40,532 nucleotides of DNA, from the NCBI GenBank assembly GCA_947627855.1, contig CANQXR010000020.1, positions 1 to 40,532 on the forward strand, given 5' to 3'. A program made the translations under genes and the position numbers. This document shows positions 9,320 to 18,681 of the stretch, in pieces (the stretch's first letter is position 1; each line of letters starts with the position of its first letter). This DNA comes from an uncultured Clostridia bacterium. GTDB taxonomy: Bacteria; Bacillota; Clostridia; Lachnospirales; CAG-274. The notes beneath the pieces are model-generated. The model did not search any database. It had not been told where the DNA came from and saw only the letters and a program-made list of their open reading frames with translations.

Positions 9320-10993
9320 TCAGAATAAGCCCGAAACCACGCCGTTTCCGTCAACATCTATGCCCTCTGCGGCAGGTTTTTTTGGAAGTCCCGGCATAGT
9401 CATAATATTACCCGAAAGAGCCACGGCAAAGCCTGCCCCTGCCGAAATTGTCACGCCTCTTATGCTTATCCTGAAGCCCTCCGGTCTGCCGTAAAGAGCG
9501 GCGTTGTCGGACAGTGAATATTGTGTTTTGGCGATACATACGGGGACATTTCCGTAACCTATGGCTTCGATTTTTGCAATATCCTTCTTTGCCTTCGGCG
9601 TAAAGTCCACTCCGTCGGCTCCGTAGATTTCCTTTGCAATTATATCTATTTTCTCTGCGATGGGAAGTTCAACATCATAAAGAGGCTTAAAGCTGCTCTT
9701 TTTGCTTTCAAGAACCTCTATAACCTTTTCCGCAAGAGCAATGCCGCCCTCGCCGCCCTTTTCCCATACACGGGAAAGCGCAAACTCGGCACCCATTTCC
9801 TCACAGCGGCTTCTCACATACTCCCTTTCCTCTGCGGTATCGCTTGTAAAGGCATTGAGGGCAACCACAACGGGAACGCCGTATTTTCCAAGATTTTCTA
9901 TGTGCTTTTCAAGGTTTGCAAAGCCCTTCTTAACAGCCTCCGTATTGGGAGTGCCGAGGTCAGTCTTTGCCACACCGCCATTATATTTAAGAGAGCGAAT
10001 CGTAGCTACAAGCACGCAGCAGTCGGGTTTAAGTCCTGCAAAGCGGCACTTTATGTCAAAAAACTTCTCCGCACCGAGGTCAGCGCCGAAGCCTGCCTCC
10101 GTTATGGCTATATCCGAAAGTCCCATAGCTATTTTTGTCGCCTTTACCGAGTTGCAGCCATGGGCTATGTTTGCAAAGGGACCGCAGTGTATTATTGCCG
10201 GGGTATGCTCCAGCGTCTGAACAAGATTGGGTTTGAGAGCGTCCTTGAGAAGAGCCGTCATAGCCCCCGCCGCTTTCAGATCCCCTGCCGTAACAGGCTC
10301 GCCGTCATAGTTATAGCCTACGATTATAGCTGAAAGTCTTGCCTTGAGGTCGTCTATATCTTCCGCAAGGCACATAATAGCCATTATTTCCGATGCAACC
10401 GTTATCTGAAAGCTGTCCTCACGCACAACGCCGTCGGTTTTTGCCCCAAGTCCTATTACTATTGACCTGAGCGCCCTGTCGTTCATATCGAGGGTTCTTT
10501 TCCATGTAATTGTTTTGGGGTCTATTCTCAGCTCGTTTCCCTGCTGCAAATGGTTGTCAAGCATGGCGGAAAGCAGATTGTTGGCGGTTGTCATGGCGTG
10601 TATATCTCCCGTAAAGTGAAGATTTATGTCCTCCATAGGCACGACTTGGGCATATCCGCCTCCTGCTGCTCCGCCCTTTATGCCGAAGCACGGACCGAGA
10701 GACGGCTCTCTCAGGGCGACAACAGACTTTTTGCCTATTCTGTTAAGCCCTTGGGCAAGACCTATGGTGGTAGTCGTTTTGCCCTCTCCCGCAGGAGTGG
10801 GATTTATTGCCGTAACAAGTACAAGCTTACCTTTTTTGCCGCTTCCGACTACCTTGTTATAAAGCCTGTCGGAAAGCTTTGCCTTATATTTTCCGTAAAA
10901 CTCAAGGTCGTCCCTGTCTATTCCGAATTTCTCCGCAACCTTTTCTATGGGGTACATTTCCGCTTCCTGCGCTATCTGAATATCTGTTTTCAT
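9320..10993 (-). CDS. fhs: Formate-tetrahydrofolate ligase
   Basis: Fhs makes 10-formyl-tetrahydrofolate from formate, ATP and THF in the cytoplasm, feeding purine and one-carbon metabolism and, in acetogens, the Wood-Ljungdahl methyl branch. The 557-aa length is typical. The P-loop is [16 protein letters not shown] (about 65-80), preceded by the family motif [20 protein letters not shown] and [15 protein letters not shown] are further signatures. A clear AAAGGAGG precedes the ATG. It sits 26 nt after ftsK and 14 nt before rimO. The presence of fhs alone does not show acetogenesis. Confidence 0.97.
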   Translation of the reverse strand: MKTDIQIAQEAEMYPIEKVAEKFGIDRDDLEFYGKYKAKLSDRLYNKVVGSGKKGKLVLVTAINPTPAGEGKTTTTIGLAQGLNRIGKKSVVALREPSLGPCFGIKGGAAGGGYAQVVPMEDINLHFTGDIHAMTTANNLLSAMLDNHLQQGNELRIDPKTITWKRTLDMNDRALRSIVIGLGAKTDGVVREDSFQITVASEIMAIMCLAEDIDDLKARLSAIIVGYNYDGEPVTAGDLKAAGAMTALLKDALKPNLVQTLEHTPAIIHCGPFANIAHGCNSVKATKIAMGLSDIAITEAGFGADLGAEKFFDIKCRFAGLKPDCCVLVATIRSLKYNGGVAKTDLGTPNTEAVKKGFANLEKHIENLGKYGVPVVVALNAFTSDTAEEREYVRSRCEEMGAEFALSRVWEKGGEGGIALAEKVIEVLESKKSSFKPLYDVELPIAEKIDIIAKEIYGADGVDFTPKAKKDIAKIEAIGYGNVPVCIAKTQYSLSDNAALYGRPEGFRISIRGVTISAGAGFAVALSGNIMTMPGLPKKPAAEGIDVDGNGVVSGLF

Positions 10994-11019
10994 AATAAAA
11001 ACCTCCTTTGATTATTTCC

Positions 11020-14000
11020 CTATATATAATCCCTGTGCCTTTGTGAATACTCTCTCCACTCCTCCTTATCCATAAGGACGGCTCTTGGCTTTGAGCCGTT
11101 TTCGGGACCTATAATACCTCTGTCCTCCAGATCGTCTATTATTCTCGCCGCCCTGTTATAGCCTATCTGAAACTGCCTTTGTATAAGGGAGGTTGACGCC
11201 TTGCGGCTTTTGACAACATATGCTATAACATCGTCAATAAGATCGTCCTGTCCCTTGTCCTGAGAGCCTGTCGCATAACCGCCTTCGGAGCTTTCGGGAT
11301 TTTCTATGCAGCGTATGATTTCCGGGTCGTAATTGGGAACATCGGTTTTGATATAGTCAACGATGCGCTTTATCTCATCATTGTTTATAAATGCCCCCTG
11401 TACTCTCAGAACTCTGTCCATTTCGATGGTTTTCAGAAGCATATCGCCCTTTCCTATAAGCTTTTCGGCGCCCGATTCGTCAAGTATTATTCTTGAATTT
11501 ACTGCCTGTGCCACAGAAAAAGCTATTCTTGAGGGTATATTGCTTTTTATGACTCCCGTTATAACATCTGAGGACGGTCTTTGTGTTGCAACTATAAGAT
11601 GTATGCCTGCGGCTCTTGCAAGCTGAGTAAGCCTCTGAATATGCCCCTCGACCTCCTTTTTTGCAACAAGCATAAGGTCTGCAAGCTCATCTATAATAAT
11701 AACTATTTTATAGAGCGCCTTTTCTCCGTTTTTCTTTAAGTATTCGTTGTATTCGTCAAGATTTCTCACCCCTACATCGGCGCAGAGCTTATATCGGCGC
11801 ATCATTTCCGTACACGCCCAGTTAAGAGCCGCCGAAGCCTTTGTGGGGTCGGTGACAACAGGCAGCAGAAGATGGGGTATGCCGTTATACACATTAAGCT
11901 CAACCATTTTGGGGTCAACCATTATAAGCCTTACCTCATCGGGGCTTGCCTTATACAATATACAGTTTATAAGGGTGTTTATGCAAACGGATTTTCCCGA
12001 ATTTGTTGCGCCGGCTATAAGAAAATGCGGAGCCTTTGCAATATCCCTCACGATCACATTTCCTGCCACGTCCTTGCCCAGAGCAAATGTAAGCTTTGAT
12101 TTGGACGTCTGAAACTTCCTTGAAGCCACAACCTCCGAAAAATATACCATTGACGGATTTTCGTTTGGTATCTCTATGCCCACAGCCGTTTTGCCGGGGA
12201 TAGGGGCTTCGATTATAATATTTTCCGCCGCAAGACGCATCGCCAAGTCCTTGTCAAGATTGGCTATGCTCTTTACCTTTGTTCCCACTGCGGGCACAAG
12301 CTCATACCTTGTTACCGTAGGACCCTGACTTACCTCCACAACAGCTGCCTCAACCTTGAAGCTTCTGAGGGTTTCCTCAAGAATATGAGAATTTCTTATA
12401 AGCTCATCACGGTCATTCTGTCCTCCCACATTGGGATTTTTGTCAAGAAAGCTGAGCTTCGGAAAGCTGTAACCGCCGCTGCTGCCGGAGGAAAGCTTTT
12501 TAATTGTCTTGTTATCGCTTTCCACAACCTTTACCCTGTCCCTGACCTCCTGTGGAACAGCCGCCTTTTCTGTCGGCTCCTCCCACGGCGGAACGTCCTC
12601 AGCTGCAGCCTTTACATCTTCCCTGTTCTCCGTAATCTCCTTTACAGGCGGCAAAGCCTCGGCAGACTTTTCATATTCCTCCTCATGGTCAGAGGTTTCG
12701 TTTTCGTACTCCTCACTGTCTGCGGAGCCGTCCTCATCGTCATAGACAGGCTCTACCGTTATAAGACTGCGTGAAACTCCGGAGCCGCCGAGAAAATCAT
12801 TCTCATAATATGATTCCTCGCTGTTGTTGCCTTCGTATTCCTCCTGCTTATCATATTTTTCATATTGACCATATTCACTGTCTGACTTATGCTCATTGAC
12901 CTTTGCAGGCTCTTCATAATATTCCTCTGTGTCCTCATCTGAGAATGATGGAATATATTCCTGCGGCTTTTTTTCGCCGTTTTTGAGAAATTCCGGAAAT
13001 TTTGTCCTCTCCTCCGGCTTATACTGTCTGGTCATAGCCGCCCCTCTGACCCTTTTTGCCATTATGTCGGGGCGCTCCTTCTTTTGTCCGCTGCTTTCCT
13101 TTATGTCTATAAATTCAGCGCTTCGATAGCTTTTTTCTCTTCTCAGCTTGTCATAATAGCTTTCCTCAGTCTCCGCCGACCGACTTTCGGCTGCCGCAGC
13201 AGCAGCGTCCGCCATTTCCTTTCTTTTTTTCATAACCTCCCGCCGTGTATTCTCCGACAGTCTCGGAGCGTCTGTGGGCTTTACATCTATAACAGTCGGC
13301 TTCTGCCTTGCCGTAATCACCTTTGTGGGCTTGTGCTCACTCCGGCTCTGCACAGGCTCCCGACTTTTTCTGCGTATCCGTGGAGCAGGCTCTTCATATT
13401 CTTCATATTCCTCATACCCATCATAATCGTCATAGTCGTCGTATTCGTCATATTCATAATAATCGTCCTTATCTCTGTAAAAGCCGCCCCTCAGAATATC
13501 GCCCATAAAATATATGAAATTCATAGCAAGACTGAAAGCGCTTTTCCCCGAAATAAGCACAATAAGAGCCGCCATAAGGGTTATAAAAATTATAAGAGAG
13601 CCTGTCCTTTTAAAGAGAATAAGGGAAACTCCCCCTATAAGTCCGCCCACAAGACCGCCGCCAACATAATCCGTATCTGTAAAGCCCTCCAGAAGCTCAC
13701 CGGGAACAAAGGGCGCATCAGGCTCCGTGACCAGAATATGGAGTATGGACACTATAACAATATAAAGCATACAAATCAGAACTGTCTTAAATCTGAAATT
13801 TTCCCTGTCGCCATGGAGATAAAGTCCTATGACCCCCAATATAACGGCAAAGGGCAGTATGTACGCACCTACGCCGAAAAATCCCTTCAATACGGCAAGC
13901 ACGACCTCGCCGAAAACCGTATCCGAAGCAAAAAACAGACTGAACAGAACCAGCGCCGCCATTCCCACGGCAACTATGCAGAATGCTTCAAAGGCAATAG

Positions 14001-14220
14001 GACTGAGCTGTCTGGCGGGCTTTTCTTTGCGGGGAGCCTCCGCCTGTTCCGCCTTTTCGTCAGCCTTTGCCGCCGTTTTTTTGCTCTTTGTGCTTGTGGT
14101 TTTTTTGGTAGTTTCCTTTGAATTCTTCGTATTTTTTTTATTTTTCGTGTTTTTCTCTGTATCCTTATTGTTTTTTTCCTTTACAGCGACCTCCTCAGCC
14201 GCCGGTTTGCTCTTAGCCAA
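11020..14220 (-). CDS. ftsK: DNA translocase FtsK/SpoIIIE
   Basis: A septum-located hexameric DNA pump that clears chromosome DNA through the closing septum or into the forespore. The 1,066-aa product has a charged Lys/Thr/Glu-rich N-terminus (1-75) and about four membrane helices (80-235). A long low-complexity acidic linker (about 240-600) includes an Asp/Tyr/Glu run at roughly 250-275. Then come the alpha/beta motor domain with Walker A GATNSGKSVCINT (about 735-748) and Walker B VIIIDELADLM, and a C-terminal gamma winged helix (about 1000-1060) with SLIQRQFQIGYNRAA for sequence-directed translocation. The start is a TTG at 14220, supported by AGGGTG seven bases upstream; the nearby ATG is out of frame and stops after four codons. 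FtsK and SpoIIIE roles cannot be separated by sequence here. Confidence 0.95.
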   Translation of the reverse strand: MAKSKPAAEEVAVKEKNNKDTEKNTKNKKNTKNSKETTKKTTSTKSKKTAAKADEKAEQAEAPRKEKPARQLSPIAFEAFCIVAVGMAALVLFSLFFASDTVFGEVVLAVLKGFFGVGAYILPFAVILGVIGLYLHGDRENFRFKTVLICMLYIVIVSILHILVTEPDAPFVPGELLEGFTDTDYVGGGLVGGLIGGVSLILFKRTGSLIIFITLMAALIVLISGKSAFSLAMNFIYFMGDILRGGFYRDKDDYYEYDEYDDYDDYDGYEEYEEYEEPAPRIRRKSREPVQSRSEHKPTKVITARQKPTVIDVKPTDAPRLSENTRREVMKKRKEMADAAAAAAESRSAETEESYYDKLRREKSYRSAEFIDIKESSGQKKERPDIMAKRVRGAAMTRQYKPEERTKFPEFLKNGEKKPQEYIPSFSDEDTEEYYEEPAKVNEHKSDSEYGQYEKYDKQEEYEGNNSEESYYENDFLGGSGVSRSLITVEPVYDDEDGSADSEEYENETSDHEEEYEKSAEALPPVKEITENREDVKAAAEDVPPWEEPTEKAAVPQEVRDRVKVVESDNKTIKKLSSGSSGGYSFPKLSFLDKNPNVGGQNDRDELIRNSHILEETLRSFKVEAAVVEVSQGPTVTRYELVPAVGTKVKSIANLDKDLAMRLAAENIIIEAPIPGKTAVGIEIPNENPSMVYFSEVVASRKFQTSKSKLTFALGKDVAGNVIVRDIAKAPHFLIAGATNSGKSVCINTLINCILYKASPDEVRLIMVDPKMVELNVYNGIPHLLLPVVTDPTKASAALNWACTEMMRRYKLCADVGVRNLDEYNEYLKKNGEKALYKIVIIIDELADLMLVAKKEVEGHIQRLTQLARAAGIHLIVATQRPSSDVITGVIKSNIPSRIAFSVAQAVNSRIILDESGAEKLIGKGDMLLKTIEMDRVLRVQGAFINNDEIKRIVDYIKTDVPNYDPEIIRCIENPESSEGGYATGSQDKGQDDLIDDVIAYVVKSRKASTSLIQRQFQIGYNRAARIIDDLEDRGIIGPENGSKPRAVLMDKEEWREYSQRHRDYI

Positions 14221-14253
14221 AATTCATCACCCTGTCAGTATATCATTAATAAA

Positions 14254-14282
14254 ATTATACCATTTTTTTTAAAATTTGTACA
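14254..14282 (-). promoter_or_regulatory. Sigma-A promoter of the ftsK operon
   Basis: On the minus strand TGTACA, a 17-nt spacer and TATAAT (plus positions 14254-14259), with TGG directly before the -10 as an extended -10 element. It lies about 34 nt before the TTG start of ftsK and would drive ftsK-fhs-rimO-pgsA-ctpA. Confidence 0.7.
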
Positions 14283-14307
14283 CCTTATATTTATTAAATT
14301 TTATACC

Positions 14308-14336
14308 TTGCCTCATTATTGAAATAATGATAAAAT
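14308..14336 (+). promoter_or_regulatory. Probable promoter for the small membrane protein
   Basis: TTGCCT, a 17-nt spacer and TAAAAT (14331-14336). It is divergent from the ftsK promoter and followed by a roughly 105-nt leader containing two hairpins. The -35 is only a 4/6 match. Confidence 0.5.
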
Positions 14337-14360
14337 AATATGGAGATGATTCTGATATGT

Positions 14361-14438
14361 TTCCGTTTGGAATATATGTTTTCATATTGAGATGTTCAAA
14401 CGGAACAAATCCACCCTATAAATCGGGATTTATGGAGG
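14361..14438 (+). promoter_or_regulatory. Two-hairpin 5' leader, second hairpin covering the ribosome binding site
   Basis: TTCCGTTTG (14361-14369) pairs with CAAACGGAA (14397-14405), with a weaker inner ATAT/ATAT pairing. Next, TATAAAT (14417-14423) pairs with ATTTATG (14428-14434) around a four-base loop, CGGG, and CCC/GGAGG can extend the stem. The second stem would partly hide the GGAGG (14434-14438) of the gene starting at 14452. It could be a translational switch or chance pairing. Confidence 0.4.
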
Positions 14439-14451
14439 ATAGCAAGAAATA

Positions 14452-14772
14452 ATGAAGGATAAAAAGCCAATAAGTAAAAAATTGATGATGTTACCGCTTA
14501 TACTGGGAATCTCTTCTTTTTGCATTTTTGCACTTTATTTTTACAGTGCAAACCATGCACCCTATACATACATCAACATTATACTTGTAGGACCGATACT
14601 CTCCTTTATTGGCGTGATTATTTCCATTATTACGAGGAGGAGCAGAAAACTGTATCCCACGTTATGGACGAGTGGACTTATAGTCTGTTTATTTAGCCTT
14701 GTAATATGTGTTCTGATTATTATATTATTGATAGCAATTATGGCAGCAGCGTTTAATGGAAATTGGATGTGA
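14452..14772 (+). CDS. Small three-helix membrane protein, function unknown
   Basis: A 106-aa protein with a basic N-terminus (MKDKKPISKK) and three hydrophobic segments at roughly 11-30, 37-59 and 70-96, with a basic loop RRSRK between the second and third. The pattern resembles DUF4190-type small membrane proteins of Firmicutes, but I see no diagnostic motif and do not assign a function. GGAGG lies 13 nt before the ATG, longer than usual spacing. It is followed 80 nt later by the TfoX-like gene on the same strand. The composition is AT-richer than the surrounding core genes, so it may be accessory. Confidence 0.65.
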   Translation: MKDKKPISKKLMMLPLILGISSFCIFALYFYSANHAPYTYINIILVGPILSFIGVIISIITRRSRKLYPTLWTSGLIVCLFSLVICVLIIILLIAIMAAAFNGNWM

Positions 14773-14852
14773 TACAGTCATGAGATTACAATGTAAATTC
14801 CCGTTTGTTGAAATGTCAGAGAAAACATAAAACATTGATTTGAGGTGTAATA

Positions 14853-15173
14853 ATGGCGTCGAGTAAAGAATATTTGGAATTTATTTCAGAGCAGCTATCC
14901 GAATTGGAGGAAATTACATATCGGGCTATGATGGGAGAATTTATCATCTATTACCGTGGCAAAATCGTCGGCGGTATCTATGATGACAGGCTGCTTGTAA
15001 AACCAATAAAAGCAGCAATCAGCTATATGCCGACAGCTGCATATGAATTACCCTATGAGGGAGCAAAAGAGATGTTGTTGGTAGACGAGGTTGACAACAG
15101 AGAGTTTTTGACAGGTTTATTCAACGCCATGTATGAGGAACTGCCGACACCAAAACAGAAAAAGAAGAAATAG
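14853..15173 (+). CDS. TfoX/Sxy N-terminal domain protein
   Basis: The 106-aa product matches the stand-alone TfoX-N family: ITYRAMMGEFIIYYRGKIVG, a DDRLLVKP motif, YELPYEGAKEMLLVD and VDNREFL in the expected order, ending in a Lys-rich tail. In gamma-proteobacteria TfoX/Sxy is a competence regulator; single-domain Firmicutes proteins of this kind have no firmly known role. GAGGTG precedes the ATG. It stands between two unrelated small membrane protein genes and may be co-transcribed with them. Confidence 0.88.
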   Translation: MASSKEYLEFISEQLSELEEITYRAMMGEFIIYYRGKIVGGIYDDRLLVKPIKAAISYMPTAAYELPYEGAKEMLLVDEVDNREFLTGLFNAMYEELPTPKQKKKK

Positions 15174-15241
15174 GCAGCTTCCGGCAGGAACATATATACA
15201 GACATTCAGAAAAATACAGATTTATTAAAGGAGATTTGCTT

Positions 15242-16075
15242 ATGAACAACAGGATCAACTTTACCAGATATTGGAAGTTTTTTACCCTCGGCTTTATGAT
15301 GCTGAGCTGGATAATACTTATATTTTTTATGGATCTTCCCGAATGGGTGCTTATTCCCGAATTTTTGCTCTATATTCTGCTGTGCGGCATAATATTCTAC
15401 CCTTACACATTGGGAGTTATAGGCAGCTATTGGTATACCATAAGACACTTCACAAGGGCATATAAATATTTTGACAAGGCTGTGGCAAAGGGTACTCACC
15501 ATGTAAAAGCCCTCTATCTTTATGCCCTCAGACTTCTTCAGGACGGAGACGGCGAAACTGCCCTGAAATATTTTGAGCTTGCGGAAAAATATAACTTCAA
15601 CGTGCTTATGGAAAAATATATAATACTTTCAAAAAGCAGCTGTTATTGGATAATGGGAAATATAGACAAATCCATAGAGCTTCTCGAAGGGCTTATAAGC
15701 AGATTCTCATATATAAGCGCAGACGCATACACAACCCTGGGATATCTTTATTTTCTCAAGGACGATCTTGAAAAGGCTGAACATTACACAAACAAGGCTA
15801 TTGAGGACGATGGGGAAAATTCATCTGCATGGGATAATTTAGGGCAGATAAGCTATAAAAAAGGCGACCTCGAAAAGGCAAAGGAATATTTCACAAAGGC
15901 GCTTTCATATAAAGACCTCGTGGACAGCCTTTATTTTATGGGCAGAATAAGCGAGGAGGAGAAAAACATTCCCGAAGCCCTCAGATTCTACGAAAAGGCC
16001 GTCAAATGCAATATATCCGCACTGAACACAGTCACAAGGGAAGAAATTGAAAGCAGAATAAAAAAGCTTTCATAA
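15242..16075 (+). CDS. Membrane-anchored TPR-repeat protein
   Basis: The 278-aa product has two N-terminal membrane helices (about 12-30 and 34-56), then a helical domain with tetratricopeptide repeats from about residue 70 to 270. The clearest repeats are AYTTLGYLYFLKDDLEKAE, AWDNLGQISYKKGDLEKAK and SLYFMGRISEEEKNIPEAL. TPR domains mediate protein-protein contacts, and the partner is unknown. I use the ATG at 15242, with AAAGGAGA upstream; a TTG two codons earlier is less likely. It ends just before the thrS promoter and is therefore transcribed separately from thrS. Confidence 0.8.
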   Translation: MNNRINFTRYWKFFTLGFMMLSWIILIFFMDLPEWVLIPEFLLYILLCGIIFYPYTLGVIGSYWYTIRHFTRAYKYFDKAVAKGTHHVKALYLYALRLLQDGDGETALKYFELAEKYNFNVLMEKYIILSKSSCYWIMGNIDKSIELLEGLISRFSYISADAYTTLGYLYFLKDDLEKAEHYTNKAIEDDGENSSAWDNLGQISYKKGDLEKAKEYFTKALSYKDLVDSLYFMGRISEEEKNIPEALRFYEKAVKCNISALNTVTREEIESRIKKLS

Positions 16076-16101
16076 AAAGGATTTTTAATGTTGTTTGGTT
16101 C

Positions 16102-16129
16102 TTGACAAATGCAGTTAAAATGATATAAT
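16102..16129 (+). promoter_or_regulatory. Consensus sigma-A promoter of thrS
   Basis: TTGACA (16102-16107), a 16-nt spacer and TATAAT (16124-16129). Both hexamers match the consensus exactly. It gives a T-box leader of about 230 nt. Confidence 0.92.
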
Positions 16130-16139
16130 TGAATAAGCT

Positions 16140-16348
16140 AAATCTTTGAAAGGGATATGTTCCGTCTGTACGAAATCACCAGAGAAGGCGCATCGGTGGA
16201 AACGCCTGTTTTACGACTTTCGGAATACCGCCCCGGAGTGACGCCAATACCGTCCGCCTTGTCACCGTTAAATGACAGTTTCCCTATAATAAGGGTGGAA
16301 CACGGATATTATTTTCGTCCCATAGGCTTGTCTTATGGGGCTTTTTTT
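16140..16348 (+). promoter_or_regulatory. T-box riboswitch, threonyl class
   Basis: A T-box leader reads uncharged tRNA and allows thrS transcription when threonyl-tRNA is scarce. Visible parts are the AGAGA and GGTG elements of stem I (about 16181-16200), a likely specifier ACC at 16227-16229 (a Thr codon, in GGAATACCG), the T-box core AGGGTGGAACACG at 16292-16304, and a terminator. The terminator is CCCATA (16319-16324) paired with TATGGG (16334-16339), followed by seven T. The canonical core is AGGGTGGNACCGCG, so the 3' half is slightly off consensus. An open frame across this leader is not a gene. Confidence 0.9.
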
Positions 16349-16365
16349 AACAGGAGGAGCATAAA

Positions 16366-18297
16366 ATGATCAATGTTACACTAAAAGACGGAAGTATAAA
16401 GCAGTTTGAAGAGGGTATCACACTCCTTGACGCCTGCAAAAGCATTTCCGAGGGACTTGCAAGAAATCTCTGTTGTTGTAAGGTCGATGGAAAAGTCAAA
16501 GACCTCAGAGAAACCCTGATCTCCGACTGCGCCGTTGAATTCTGCACATTCGACAGCGACGACGGAAAGAGGGCTTTCAGACATACAGCCTCCCATATTA
16601 TGGCTCAGGCAGTCAAAAGACTTTTCCCCGAAACAAAGCTTGCCATAGGTCCGTCCATAGCTGACGGCTTCTATTATGACTTCGACAGAGATACGCCCTT
16701 TACAGACGAAGAGCTTGCAAAAATCGAAGCCGAAATGAAAAAAATAGCAAAGGAAAATCTCACCCTCGAAAAATTCGAGCTTCCCCGTGACGAAGCCGTA
16801 AAATTTATGGAGGAGAAAAACGAACCTTACAAAGTAGAGCTTATAAACGACCTCCCGGAAGATGCGGTTATTTCTTTCTATAAACAGGGAGATTTCACCG
16901 ACCTCTGCGCAGGTCCTCACCTTGTTTCCACAAAGGCAGTCAAGGCAGTCAAGCTTACGTCCGTTGCCGGAGCCTATTGGAGAGGAAACGAAAAAAATAA
17001 AATGCTTTCCAGAATTTACGGCACAGCATTCACAAAGACCTCCGACCTTGAGGAGCATTTAAGACTTATAGAAGAGGCTAAAAAACGTGACCACAGAAAG
17101 CTTGGCAAACAGCTCGGACTTTTCGCCTTACTCGAAGAAGGCCCCGGTTTTCCGTTCTTTCTTCCAAAAGGAATGATAGTCAAAAACACCCTCATAGACT
17201 ACTGGAGAGAGATCCATAAAAAGGCAGGCTATGTTGAGATTCAGACGCCTATGATGCTCAACAGACAGCTTTGGGAAAGAAGCGGTCATTGGGATCACTA
17301 CAAGGCAAATATGTACACCACAACCATTGATGAAACCGAATTTGCCGTAAAGCCTATGAACTGCCCCGGAGGTATGCTTGTATATATGCAGGAGCCTCAC
17401 TCATACAGAGATCTGCCGTTAAGGGCAGGGGAGCTTGGTCTTGTTCACCGCCACGAAAAAAGCGGTCAGCTCCACGGTCTTATGCGTGTGCGCTGCTTTA
17501 CTCAGGACGATGCGCATATTTTTATGACAAAGGAGCAAATTAAAGATGAAATAAAGGGCGTAGTCGCTCTTATAGACGAGGTATATACGCTCTTCGGCTT
17601 TGACTATCACATCGAGCTTTCCACCCGTCCGGAGGATTCCATGGGCACCGATGAGGATTGGGAAACAGCCACCGCCGGTCTTAAAGGCGCTCTCGATGAG
17701 CTTGGCAGAGATTATGAGATAAACGAGGGTGACGGAGCCTTCTACGGTCCGAAAATCGACTTCCATCTCACAGACTGCCTTGGCAGAACATGGCAGTGCG
17801 GAACCATTCAGCTTGATATGCAGCTTCCCGAAAGATTCAATCTGGAATATATCGACAGGGACGGCTCAAAGAAACGCCCTGTTATGATACACAGGGTAGT
17901 TTTCGGCTCCATAGAGAGATTCATAGGCATTCTTACAGAGCATTTCGCAGGCAGCTTCCCCACATGGCTTGCTCCCGTTCAGGTAAAAATACTGCCCATA
18001 TCCGAAAAGTTTGCCGATTACGCCGAGAGTGTAAAAAAGGCTATGGACGAGGCAGGCATAAGGGCGGAAACCGACTATCGCTCCGAAAAGATAGGCTATA
18101 AAATCAGAGAAGCGAGAAACGAAAGAGTACCGTACATTCTCGTATGCGGTCAGAAGGAGCAGGAAAGCGGAACAGTCACCGTAAGATGCGGTGAAAATGT
18201 ACTGGGCGCCTTTGCCCTCGACAAATTCATTGCCGATATAACAAAGGAGATCAAAGAAAGAGGAAACAGAAATACATCTGTATTAAGTGCAGATTAA
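16366..18297 (+). CDS. thrS: Threonyl-tRNA synthetase
   Basis: ThrS charges tRNA-Thr. The 643-aa product has an N-terminal TGS domain (1-62) and an editing domain with HTASH (His73, His77) and CAGPH. The class II catalytic core follows, with motif 1, the zinc Cys333 in MNCPGGM, motif 2 HRHEKSGQLHGLMRVR and motif 3 GSIERFIGIL, and then a C-terminal anticodon-binding domain. All editing and catalytic residues I look for are present. AGGAGGAG precedes the ATG at 16366. It is regulated by the T-box and followed after 15 nt by the DUF1292 gene. Confidence 0.97.
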   Translation: MINVTLKDGSIKQFEEGITLLDACKSISEGLARNLCCCKVDGKVKDLRETLISDCAVEFCTFDSDDGKRAFRHTASHIMAQAVKRLFPETKLAIGPSIADGFYYDFDRDTPFTDEELAKIEAEMKKIAKENLTLEKFELPRDEAVKFMEEKNEPYKVELINDLPEDAVISFYKQGDFTDLCAGPHLVSTKAVKAVKLTSVAGAYWRGNEKNKMLSRIYGTAFTKTSDLEEHLRLIEEAKKRDHRKLGKQLGLFALLEEGPGFPFFLPKGMIVKNTLIDYWREIHKKAGYVEIQTPMMLNRQLWERSGHWDHYKANMYTTTIDETEFAVKPMNCPGGMLVYMQEPHSYRDLPLRAGELGLVHRHEKSGQLHGLMRVRCFTQDDAHIFMTKEQIKDEIKGVVALIDEVYTLFGFDYHIELSTRPEDSMGTDEDWETATAGLKGALDELGRDYEINEGDGAFYGPKIDFHLTDCLGRTWQCGTIQLDMQLPERFNLEYIDRDGSKKRPVMIHRVVFGSIERFIGILTEHFAGSFPTWLAPVQVKILPISEKFADYAESVKKAMDEAGIRAETDYRSEKIGYKIREARNERVPYILVCGQKEQESGTVTVRCGENVLGAFALDKFIADITKEIKERGNRNTSVLSAD

Positions 18298-18312
18298 CGG
18301 AGGTAATTTGAA

Positions 18313-18672
18313 ATGAGTCATGAACATGATGAAAACTGCTGCTGTGGGCACGAACACGATGACTGCGAAAAAATGAGTATTGTACTTGAGGACGACAGGG
18401 AAATAATATGCGATGTTCTTGGAATTTTCTCACTTTCCGAGGATTCCGACAAGGAATATATAGCCCTTCTTCCCGAAGGCGAGGAGGACGTTCTTATATA
18501 TCGCTATTCAGAGGACGCTGACGGCATAACCCTCGACAACATCGAAACCGATGAGGAATATGACGAGGTTGCCGAGTGCTTCGATGATCTTTTTCTTGAG
18601 GAAATAGAGGAGGATCTGGAGGAAATAGAGGATATTGAGGACTCTCTGGAGCTTGACAAACTCGACAGCTGA
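18313..18672 (+). CDS. DUF1292 protein with His/Cys-rich N-terminus
   Basis: The 119-aa, very acidic protein matches DUF1292 (EYIALLPEGEEDVLIYRY is the recognisable part), a small Firmicutes family of unknown role often found with the YrzL/RuvX genes. Unusual here is the first 20 residues, MSHEHDENCCCGHEHDD, with four His, three consecutive Cys and a further Cys soon after: a plausible metal-binding arm. CGGAGG precedes the ATG, and it probably shares the thrS transcript, ending at the terminator that follows. Confidence 0.85.
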   Translation: MSHEHDENCCCGHEHDDCEKMSIVLEDDREIICDVLGIFSLSEDSDKEYIALLPEGEEDVLIYRYSEDADGITLDNIETDEEYDEVAECFDDLFLEEIEEDLEEIEDIEDSLELDKLDS

Positions 18673-18681
18673 ACACAGATT

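Noticed and set aside
16157..16369. 70-residue frame between the thrS promoter and thrS
   Set aside because: It lies inside the T-box leader and would disrupt it; no ribosome binding site.
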